Part shown: in pieces, positions 8,486 to 15,754 of the stretch
Layout: each line of letters starts with the position of its first letter
How positions within the stretch are numbered: the first letter of the stretch is position 1
DNA from: Methylocaldum marinum
GTDB lineage: Bacteria > Pseudomonadota > Gammaproteobacteria > Methylococcales > Methylococcaceae
Assembly (NCBI RefSeq): GCF_003584645.1
Contig: NZ_AP017928.1
Span: 4,602,833 to 4,666,832, forward strand
DNA: 64,000 nucleotides
Direction: 5' to 3'
Translations under genes and position numbers: made by a program
The notes under the pieces: generated by a model
Seen by the model: the letters and a program-made list of their open reading frames with translations, nothing else
Told to the model about the DNA's origin: nothing
Databases searched by the model: none

Positions 8486-8935
8486 TCACTGCACGGGATG
8501 CCCGCACCCGTCCCGTCTGATCAGGGACGCGCAGCGAGAGGCCATCGCCGCTCGGGTTTCCACGCCCAGTTTCATGTATATCCGGCGCAGATAAGTCGCC
8601 ACCGTCCACTCGCTGATATTGAGCAGGCGCGCTACTCGTTTGTTGGCGCAGCCCATGGCGACCAGCGCGGCGATTTGCAGTTCACGGGCCGTCAGTAGTT
8701 CGGTGAGGGAGCGTATCTCTTCGATCGATTCGCTGGCGACTTGGATGATGGAGCACTGTTGACCGTTCAGGTCGAAGCGGCAAAGTACGTTATTTTTCGA
8801 CTGTTCCGTATCGGAGACGGCATCGGTCCGGATCTTGGTGATCCAGTACCAATTGTCGCCCACCCGGAATTCTCCGACGATGTCGGCGGAAGCGATGGTG
8901 CATGGCGCCGGCATAGAATGCCTGTCGTTCTTCAT
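8486..8935 (-). CDS. LuxR-type HTH transcriptional regulator
   Basis: A 149-residue regulator with a C-terminal LuxR/GerE helix-turn-helix (about residues 78-135): LTARELQIAALVAMGCANKR, the recognition region ISEWTVATYLRRIYMKLGV, then the usual TRAAMA. The N-terminal half is a small beta-rich domain of unknown ligand, with no receiver aspartate and no full autoinducer domain. AAGGGGAT lies before the ATG. It points away from the injection-system operon whose first gene begins about 650 bases to the right. Divergent placement makes it a plausible controller of that operon, but no operator was identified. Confidence 0.85.
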   Translation of the reverse strand: MKNDRHSMPAPCTIASADIVGEFRVGDNWYWITKIRTDAVSDTEQSKNNVLCRFDLNGQQCSIIQVASESIEEIRSLTELLTARELQIAALVAMGCANKRVARLLNISEWTVATYLRRIYMKLGVETRAAMASRCASLIRRDGCGHPVQ

Positions 8936-9588
8936 GGGCTATCCCCTTGTTCTTTGTGCCGGTTCTTTATGCCGGCTCGATGGAGCAATAAAGCCGGCGT
9001 CCCTGCCGAGTCCCCAACCGGGGGCGCGCATCGCTTTTCTCCCTGGCTACGCCCGAATGATCCGCGCGAACCCGGTTCCCGGTCAATGCTTCCCGTCTTC
9101 GAAATCGAGCGATCAGTGCCGATGCGCCCGCTTTCCCGGAACAAGCAAGTTTCATAAATAACAGCTCCTGTCAAGTCACGCAAACGAGCTACCCAAATCG
9201 AGCGACTGGCGGACATCGCGCTTCAGCCGTAAAAGACGGATCAAGTCTTGAAAAGGAATTCATTTTTGTAGGGTGGGTCAGGCCGCAAAGCCGTAATCCA
9301 TCGGGCAACCTCGGACCTGTCCTGAGCCCAGTCGAAGGACAGTCCCGCCGTCGATGGGATTCACTCTACCCATCCTACGATGAATGTTCACTTGAATGCC
9401 GAATGGAATTACGGCGGAGCCGGGCGGTCCGGGAACCAGGATTCCGACAGCGCCTCCTTCATTTTCGCCGGCATACGCCGTTTTTTGTGTAGATAGCAGC
9501 GGTATGTTCCGAATGCGCCGTCGACGCGTTCGGGCCATCCGGCCTCAAAGATCATCCAGCAAGGTTTTGCTTCAGGCAGGAGTAGGCG
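8936..9588. other. Long divergent intergenic region before the injection-system operon
   Basis: About 650 bases between the LuxR-type gene and the sheath gene. It contains the dispersed repeat at 9268-9378 and the sheath ribosome site (AGGAGT). The operon promoter must lie here or further left; no clear -35/-10 pair was seen. Small open frames in it lack support. Confidence 0.4.
9268..9378. repeat. Dispersed repeat, GTAGGGTGGG...CCCATCCTAC type, copy 2
   Basis: Shorter relative of the element at 3297-3461, in the opposite orientation: GTAGGGTGGGT at the left, ACCCATCCTAC at the right, with GGACCTGTCC and GTCGAAGGACAG inside. It sits upstream of the injection-system operon. Confidence 0.65.
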
Positions 9589-11913
9589 ATGGTTCAGGTC
9601 AGTTATCCGGGCGTATACATTCAGGAAATCCCTTCCGGTTTCCGTGCCATTTCCGGCGTTTCCACCTCGATCGCGGCTTTCGTGGGCATGGCCAAACGCG
9701 GGCCCTTGCGAGAGCCCATCCGCGTTCTCGGCTTCAAGGATTACGAGCGGGTATTCTCGGCCGACACCTCGCAAGGCGAGATGACCGACCAGGTCCGGCA
9801 GTTTTTCATCAATGGCGGCGAGCAGGCCTTCGTCGTACGCATTGCGGACGCCGCCGCCCAGGAAGCGACCGCCGATTTGCGGAACGAGAGCGGTTCAATC
9901 GTACTCACGCTGGAATCGCGGGACGCCGGGCTGGACGCCAACCAGATCCGTGCGCGCGTGGACTACAACACGGCGAGTCCCGAGCGAACCTTCAATCTGA
10001 CCGTGTTCCGCGAGACTTTTGGCGCCGACGGAAGGCCGATGATTTCTGCTCTGGAGACGCACAAGGACCTTGGCATGGACCCCGACGGGCCGCGCTTTGC
10101 GCCAATCGTCATCGATCAGCAGTCCCAACTGGTGCGCCATACCACGGACCCGGCGGTCGCCGCTACAAACCTCGCCAACGTCAACGCCGCCGCCACCTTG
10201 AACGCATTCTCCGTCTCCGCCGCCCTGTTTGCCGATGAGGCCGCGGTCGAAGCCGCGGTGACCGCCGCCATCGGCGGCGCGGCCAGCGGACGCTTCCGGA
10301 TCAAGGTCGGTGACGCGCCCTGGCTGACGGTGGAGTTGGACAGCGCAGGGTTCGCCTTCGCGGACATCGCCGGCCGCATCAATGCCATGCTGGCCACTCA
10401 CACCCCAGTGCAGGTCACCACGCCCACGCCCGCGAACTCTCCCTTGAGGATAGAGGCGGATACGCCCGGCCATGATGTTCTCATCGAACGTTCGCCCCAG
10501 CTCGACATCGCCCAGGCGCTGGGCTTGGGCGTCGCGCAGGGCGGGATCGAGGTGGGAAGTTTCGCGGCGGCGCGCCCCGTGCCGTCGTCCCTGGTCTCCG
10601 TACTGGACGGGGCCGGCGCCGGAGATCTGGCGGCGCTGCTCGCGCTCGGCGGCGCGGCCAAGGCGAGTCTGGACAATGTCGGCGTCGCGACGGTGAGGCC
10701 GTTTACGGTCGCTCAGGCGGACATCGCCTATCCGGCAGCCGCCGGCAACCTGAACCAGGGGACCAACACCGGGCTTTCGCTGCGAAACATCCGGGAAAAT
10801 CTCCAGGCCATCGCCAATGCGCTGTCCGCGGAAAGCGACGATTGGCGGGCGGAGGTCCATGGACACCGGCTGGTGCTGATACCCGCGTTCGGCGATTCGA
10901 GCAGCGGGGTCGGCGCCGCGTTTACCTCTCAGACTCCGAACCTGGGCGGGGCGAACCAGATTTTCGACGGGATCACGGGGGGGCGTGCAGCGGTAGCCTT
11001 GGGGGGCGGTTCGGATGGCGGCGTTCCGGCAGCGCCGGATTATGACGCCGCCTACCGGCAGCTCGATGAGAAGGTGGACCTGTTCAACCTGCTGGTTCTG
11101 CCCAAGAGCACCGACGATACCGGAGACCCGAGCATACGCTCGACCTTGTGGGGAGCGGCCAGCGCGTTCTGCCAGAAAAAACGCGCATTCCTTATCGCCG
11201 ACCTCGAGCCGGCGCAGCAGACCCCCGACGGCGTGTTGCAGTCCTTGCAGGACCTGCGGACCGGCGTGGTGAAAGATCACATGGCGGTTTGGTGGCCGCA
11301 GGTGACCGTCAGTTCCAACGGGACGCGAAAGAACATCGACCCCAGCGGCTCCATCGCCGGCCTGATGTCGCGCATCGACGGCAGCCGCGGCGTGTGGAAG
11401 GCGCCGGCCGGACTCGAGGCCGATATCCGCGGCGTCCTGGGCGCCCGGGTGCCGATGTCGGACGAGCAGAACGGCTTGATCAATCCGGAAGCCATCAACG
11501 CCGTGCGGGCATTCCCGGCGGGCGTGGTGAGCTGGGGCGCCCGCACGCTGGACGGATTCGATAACTCGGGCAATACGGACTACCGTTACGTGCCGGTCCG
11601 CCGCTTCGCGCTTTTCATCGAGGAGAGCCTGGTGCGCGGCTTGCGCTTCGCGATCTTCGAACCGAACGACGAACCTTTGTGGGCGCAGATTCGCCTTGCC
11701 GGCGGCGCCTTCATGAACGGTCTGTTCCGCAAAGGCGCTTTTGCCGGCCGGACCTCGCGGGAGGCTTATTTCGTCAAGGCGGATGCCGAGACCACGACGC
11801 CTCAGGACCAGGCGCTCGGCGTCGTCAATGTTTTGGTCGGATTTGCACCGCTGCGGCCGGCCGAGTTCATCGTCATCACGCTACAGCAGCTCGCTGGACA
11901 GGTTCAGGTCTAG
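9589..11913 (+). CDS. Contractile injection system sheath protein (phage tail sheath family)
   Basis: A 774-residue sheath subunit, the outer contractile layer that drives the inner tube forward. The N-terminus SYPGVYIQEIPSG followed by AAFVGMAKRGP and ING-GEQAFVVRI is typical of tail sheath proteins. The C-terminal domain is also typical (RYVPVRRFALFIEESLVRGL; ENDEPLW-like EPNDEPLW; FIVITLQQLAGQ). It is much longer than the 350-500 residues usual for Afp2-4-type sheaths because of an Ala-rich insertion of roughly 280 residues (about 190-470), probably displayed on the sheath surface. AGGAGT precedes the ATG. It is the first gene of the operon and the only sheath gene in the window. Confidence 0.95.
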   Translation: MVQVSYPGVYIQEIPSGFRAISGVSTSIAAFVGMAKRGPLREPIRVLGFKDYERVFSADTSQGEMTDQVRQFFINGGEQAFVVRIADAAAQEATADLRNESGSIVLTLESRDAGLDANQIRARVDYNTASPERTFNLTVFRETFGADGRPMISALETHKDLGMDPDGPRFAPIVIDQQSQLVRHTTDPAVAATNLANVNAAATLNAFSVSAALFADEAAVEAAVTAAIGGAASGRFRIKVGDAPWLTVELDSAGFAFADIAGRINAMLATHTPVQVTTPTPANSPLRIEADTPGHDVLIERSPQLDIAQALGLGVAQGGIEVGSFAAARPVPSSLVSVLDGAGAGDLAALLALGGAAKASLDNVGVATVRPFTVAQADIAYPAAAGNLNQGTNTGLSLRNIRENLQAIANALSAESDDWRAEVHGHRLVLIPAFGDSSSGVGAAFTSQTPNLGGANQIFDGITGGRAAVALGGGSDGGVPAAPDYDAAYRQLDEKVDLFNLLVLPKSTDDTGDPSIRSTLWGAASAFCQKKRAFLIADLEPAQQTPDGVLQSLQDLRTGVVKDHMAVWWPQVTVSSNGTRKNIDPSGSIAGLMSRIDGSRGVWKAPAGLEADIRGVLGARVPMSDEQNGLINPEAINAVRAFPAGVVSWGARTLDGFDNSGNTDYRYVPVRRFALFIEESLVRGLRFAIFEPNDEPLWAQIRLAGGAFMNGLFRKGAFAGRTSREAYFVKADAETTTPQDQALGVVNVLVGFAPLRPAEFIVITLQQLAGQVQV

Positions 11914-11943
11914 ATCCGCCGAAACACTCGAGAGGTAACCGTT

Positions 11944-12447
11944 ATGGCCCAATTTACCAAGAACAGCCGCGTCAATCCCTACAAGAACTTCAAGTTTCTG
12001 CTGTTCTTCGAGGGACGCCAGGATCCCGTGGCGGGGATCAGCAAAGTCAGTCCGCTCAAGCGGACGACCGAGGTCGTGAGCCACCGCGACGGCGGAGATC
12101 TCAGCACGCCGCGCCACTCCCCCGGAGCCTCCAAGTTCGAACCGATCACCTTCGAGCGGGGTGTGACCCACGATCCGGATTTCGAGGAATGGGCCAACCT
12201 GGTCTACAGCACCGAAGGCGATGCGGCGGTATCGCTGGCCGGATACAAGCGCAACCTGCTGCTCAAGGTGCTCAACCTGCAGGGCGTGCCGGTCAAGGCC
12301 TACCGCATCTTCCGCTGCTGGGTTTCCGAATACACGTCCCTGCCGGAACTCGACGCCAATGCCAATGCCACGATGATAGAGACGATCGTGGTACAGAACG
12401 AGGGCCACGAGCGCGACCCGGATGTCGTCGAGCCGGTAGAAACTTAA
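11944..12447 (+). CDS. Contractile injection system inner tube protein (T4 gp19-like)
   Basis: A 167-residue tube subunit whose hexameric rings stack into the needle inside the sheath. The family pattern is clear: an N-terminal NPYKNFKFLLFFEGRQDPVA, then the HRDGGD-TPRHSPG loop and a strand-rich C-terminal half ending in ATMIETIVVQNEG. The size matches Afp1/Afp5 and T4 gp19. GAGAGG precedes the ATG, 30 bases after the sheath stop. A short hairpin repeat begins at its stop codon, a position that could lower read-through into the baseplate genes. It is the only tube gene seen. Confidence 0.95.
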   Translation: MAQFTKNSRVNPYKNFKFLLFFEGRQDPVAGISKVSPLKRTTEVVSHRDGGDLSTPRHSPGASKFEPITFERGVTHDPDFEEWANLVYSTEGDAAVSLAGYKRNLLLKVLNLQGVPVKAYRIFRCWVSEYTSLPELDANANATMIETIVVQNEGHERDPDVVEPVET

Positions 12448-12496
12448 GGAAGCTCCGAAAAGCCCTTTCCCTCCGGGAGACTTGATCGGAGCTTCC
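12446..12496. repeat. Short hairpin copy of the AAGGAAGC repeat after the tube gene
   Basis: A 51-base element (AAGGAAGCTCCGAAAAGCCC ... GATCGGAGCTTCC) overlapping the tube stop codon. Its ends match the 114-bp repeats, but the middle is deleted. The arms AAGGAAGCTCCGA and TCGGAGCTTCC form a hairpin. Confidence 0.6.
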
Positions 12497-12599
12497 GTAA
12501 GGGTCGGGGGAGGGGCCATAAGCCCGAAAAAGCACAGGCGGCGGCAGAGACCGGTGTCGTTCGGGAACTGCGGTCCGCCCCACAAGAATAAGTTGAGTC

Positions 12600-13406
12600 A
12601 TGATCCAGGTGGATTTGCGCACGCATTGCAGAACGGATCGCGAGTCGCCGCGCCAGGTGTATCTGCGGGAGCTTTCCGGGAACGACGAGTTGAGCGATGC
12701 CTCGACCACGGAACTGATCGATCGGCTGCTGATCGATTTGCCGGGTGCGGCGGTGCGGGCGGGAGAGGCGTGCAAGCTGAGCCTGGCCGAGACCGACCGG
12801 ATACTGGCGGCGATTTTTCGCAGTCTTTACGGAGACGAAGTCGAGTGCCATGTCCGCTGTGAAGCCTGCGGCGCTTTCTACGAGTCGAGTTTTACGCTCA
12901 CCGATCTTTGGCGCGTGGTGACCGAAACCGGCCCGGAGGACGACGAGCTGCTGGAACGACTCGAAGGACCGGACGGGCAGGGCGCGTACCGTTTGGACGG
13001 CTCGTGCTTCCGGCTGCCGACCGGCGAAGACCTGGCCGAGGTGGCCGTATTCGATCCGGAAGCCAGGGCGGTGGCGCTGCGCGCCCGCTGTGTGCTGGAG
13101 GACGACGGCCGTCACCCGGAGGAAACCCTGGACCGAGTCATGGCGCTGGCGGGACCGACCCTGGATACGGATCTCGATGGCCTGTGTCCCTTGTGCGGCG
13201 CCGAGCAATCGGTTCCGTTCCGCCTGGACCGGTTTCTATTCGCCGCGCTGCGCCGGGAAAGGACCTTGCTGACGCGCGAAGTGCACGAACTGGCGCGCGC
13301 CTACCGCTGGTCGCGGCGAGAGATTCTCGAGATGCCCCGCCGCGAGCGTCGGCAGCATGCGGGACTGGTGCTGGCGGAAACCGCCGCGGCCGGGAGGTGG
13401 CCATGA
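12600..13406 (+). CDS. Zinc-ribbon baseplate-assembly protein (T4 gp26-like)
   Basis: A 268-residue protein matching in size, position and character the T4-like baseplate hub assembly (gp26-type) proteins found after the tube gene of many injection systems. Two CxxC pairs, C87-x2-C90 and C196-x2-C199, probably bind one zinc; an extra C83 is present. The C-terminal 50 residues (HELARAYRWSRREILEMPRR) look like the small helical DUF6760-type module that is a separate gene elsewhere. The start has only a weak ribosome site. Its stop overlaps the next gene by an ATGA. Confidence 0.7.
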   Translation: MIQVDLRTHCRTDRESPRQVYLRELSGNDELSDASTTELIDRLLIDLPGAAVRAGEACKLSLAETDRILAAIFRSLYGDEVECHVRCEACGAFYESSFTLTDLWRVVTETGPEDDELLERLEGPDGQGAYRLDGSCFRLPTGEDLAEVAVFDPEARAVALRARCVLEDDGRHPEETLDRVMALAGPTLDTDLDGLCPLCGAEQSVPFRLDRFLFAALRRERTLLTREVHELARAYRWSRREILEMPRRERRQHAGLVLAETAAAGRWP

Positions 13407-14332
13407 GATATCTGATGAGAGCCGCCCAGCGGCTGTCGACTGCGCCAACGCCGACATTGCGGCCGGCGATGCCGAGCCGCTCGCCGGTCGCCGAAGCGGA
13501 CCAGCGGTTCAACCTCGATGCCTTCGCCGCGCACTTCGATATGCCGGCGGCCGGGGCAGGGACCGCACCGGAGTTCGAGGAAAGCGAGCCCGAGGCGTTC
13601 GGCGATCCCGAGCCGATTCGCGGCGAGCGGCGCGCGGCGGAGACGCCGATGCGCGCAGGTGCGGAGCCCGGTGTTCCGGCTTTCGGGTCGAAGCGGCAAA
13701 TCGGGCAGGCTCCGGCCTCGTCGGAAACCATCCGCGGCGTTCCGGCACAGGCCTCGCCGCCGTCCGCGGGGCGCTCGGTGCAAGCGCAGAAACCCGCCAT
13801 GACGCGCGAGTCCGGATTCCCGTTCGCTCCGCAGAAGCCGGCCATCCCGCCCGGTCGACCCGGCAAGCCCGGGCCGCGCGGTCGTCGCGTGAACGCACTG
13901 TTCGAAGCGGAGACGCCGGAAACTCGCGATTTCCAGCCGCATCCCTCGGCATCGCAAGCCGCGCATCCGGCGACACGGGGACGGACGGCGGAGCACGAGC
14001 GGAGCGCGGACCCCGTGATGGATGCCTTGCATCGGGCGATGTCGTGGATCGACGGACAACCGCGGCGCTCCCGGACGGAAGATCCGGGGGAGAGTCGCGA
14101 TCCCTACGCGCCGAGATGGCAAGCCCGGCAGAACGAGCTTGCGCCGGCGCGGCCGGCCGGGGAGCCGGCGCGTAACAGCCGGTCCGTCACCCATCTCGAG
14201 ATCGGCAAGATCGAGGTGGAGATCGTGCCGCCGGCGAAACCCGTCCAGCACGCGACGACGCCCCGCACCGGGCCGGGGGCCGCGTCCTCGGGCAGTGCGT
14301 CCCGACGAACTTTTGGATGGAGGCAACGTTAG
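13403..14332 (+). CDS. Disordered Pro/Arg/Glu-rich protein of the injection-system operon
   Basis: A 309-residue protein that begins at the ATGA overlap with the preceding gene. It has no recognisable domain. After a short amphipathic start (MRYLMRAAQRLSTAP) the sequence is dominated by Pro, Ala, Arg and Glu, predicting disorder. A short ordered-looking C-terminal motif (SVTHLEIGKIEVEIVPPAKP) could be a docking peptide. The position between the assembly protein and the cap protein, with 4-base coupling, argues that it is translated and used in assembly. Its function is unknown. Confidence 0.65.
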   Translation: MRYLMRAAQRLSTAPTPTLRPAMPSRSPVAEADQRFNLDAFAAHFDMPAAGAGTAPEFEESEPEAFGDPEPIRGERRAAETPMRAGAEPGVPAFGSKRQIGQAPASSETIRGVPAQASPPSAGRSVQAQKPAMTRESGFPFAPQKPAIPPGRPGKPGPRGRRVNALFEAETPETRDFQPHPSASQAAHPATRGRTAEHERSADPVMDALHRAMSWIDGQPRRSRTEDPGESRDPYAPRWQARQNELAPARPAGEPARNSRSVTHLEIGKIEVEIVPPAKPVQHATTPRTGPGAASSGSASRRTFGWRQR

Positions 14333-14335
14333 CCC

Positions 14336-15754
14336 ATGGCGCTGACCGACATCTCGAGGGTGACGACGGCGATCGCGACCTTGATTCGCCAGGCGCTTGC
14401 GCGGGACAACTTCGCCGACGATTTCGACGTATCGGCGGCGCCCCCGGAGGACGAGACCAACCCGTCGCCGAATGTCATCAGCCTTTACCTGTTCCACCTC
14501 ATCGAGGACCCGGACTGCAAGAACCTGCCGCCCCGCCGGCCGGTCATGACCGATGTTCCGGTTCAGTACACCGAGATGGGGCTGATCCTCAATTACATCA
14601 TCACCGCCCGGAACACCAGCGCGACCGGCGTCGGCGACCGCACCCTGATCGAGCAGCGCCTCCTGGGCTTTGTCGCGCGCGCCCTCCACGATTTTCCGGT
14701 CATCACGGACGAAACCGTGGTGCCGGCGGTACCGCCGAATCCGCCCAACAATCCGATCTTGCAGACGGCGAACCTGGCCGGAGCCGGCAACCGGATCGAG
14801 CTGATTCTGCGTCCGGTGGGGATCGAGGAAAACGTGAATTTCTGGAGTTCGGAGCAGGATTTGACGGCGCGCCTGTCGCTCTATTACGAGGCGCGGGTCA
14901 TATTGCTCAGCACGCCCCCGGTGACCGCCATGCCGGGAACCGTCTTCTCCCTCGGCGCTTACGTTTCGGTATCGGGGCAACCCCTCTTGCAGGCGGTGCA
15001 GAACCTCGTCGGGTTTATACCGCCGCCGGGCTTCACGGCTTCCGATCCGGCCTCTCCGTTCCAGTTCCTGGCGGCGAATCCGGCGCGCGTGTCGCTGTTC
15101 CCGGCCGGCGCCATCCCGCCGGAGGTCGCACCGGGGAACAACCGGCTCCGCATCGACGGCTCGGACCTTCGCGGCGAGCGCACCTTCCTCGCGCTGCGCG
15201 GCCAGGCCGGCCTGGGAGCGGCCGCGCCCGCGGAACGCAGCTTCCGCATCGGCGTGGACGACGGCAACAATCCCGATTGGGGTTTCGAGATCCGCGACAC
15301 GGAAATCACGGTGGCGATGCGGCAGGCCGTCCAGGACGACCAGGGGGCGGGGCTGAGGCTGTACCCCGGTCTCTATTCGCTGCGCGTCATCACCGCGCGG
15401 CAACTCGCCGGAGATACCACCGGAAGATTGCTCGAGCGGTCGAGCAACGAACTGGTGTTCGCGGTCACGCCCCAGGTGGTTGCGCTTGCCGGGCTCGGCG
15501 GACCGCCGGCGGCGCGCCGGTTTCGCCTGAATCTGTTCGGCAGCTATTTGCGGGACGAACTCGACATACAGCTCTCGGTCGGCGGCGCGGTCCTCCGCCG
15601 CGACGCGGATACGGCGACGGCGGGGAATTACGACTTCGCTGCCAACACCGGCCAGATCGATTTCGCGGTGGACACATCCGGAAGGCCGAGCCCGCTGCCG
15701 GTCAGTCTGCTGATCAACGGGGCCGGCTCGACGCCGGCGTGGGCGGTGTTCTGA
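14336..15754 (+). CDS. DUF4255/Afp16-Pvc16-type tail cap protein
   Basis: A 472-residue protein whose N-terminal 190 residues are the DUF4255 (Pvc16 N-terminal) domain: MALTDISRVTTAIATLI, then ISLYLFHLIEDP and QYTEMGLILNYIIT. Afp16-type proteins cap the distal end of the tube and sheath and set where growth stops. The C-terminal 280 residues contain IPT/Ig-like strand patterns (VALAGLGGPPAARRFRLNLF; VSLLINGAGSTPAWAVF), about two beta-sandwich domains more than the smallest members have. The stop overlaps the ATPase start (TGATG). Confidence 0.9.
   Translation: MALTDISRVTTAIATLIRQALARDNFADDFDVSAAPPEDETNPSPNVISLYLFHLIEDPDCKNLPPRRPVMTDVPVQYTEMGLILNYIITARNTSATGVGDRTLIEQRLLGFVARALHDFPVITDETVVPAVPPNPPNNPILQTANLAGAGNRIELILRPVGIEENVNFWSSEQDLTARLSLYYEARVILLSTPPVTAMPGTVFSLGAYVSVSGQPLLQAVQNLVGFIPPPGFTASDPASPFQFLAANPARVSLFPAGAIPPEVAPGNNRLRIDGSDLRGERTFLALRGQAGLGAAAPAERSFRIGVDDGNNPDWGFEIRDTEITVAMRQAVQDDQGAGLRLYPGLYSLRVITARQLAGDTTGRLLERSSNELVFAVTPQVVALAGLGGPPAARRFRLNLFGSYLRDELDIQLSVGGAVLRRDADTATAGNYDFAANTGQIDFAVDTSGRPSPLPVSLLINGAGSTPAWAVF

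Noticed and set aside
13301..15403. Long minus-strand open frame (700 codons) opposite the disordered and cap genes
   Set aside because: It is antisense to well-supported genes. High GC leaves few stop codons on the other strand, and it has no domain and no ribosome site.
14317..15753. Upstream extension of the ATPase frame
   Set aside because: This part is antisense-like Arg/Gly-rich read-through over the cap gene. The real start is the ATG overlapping the cap stop.
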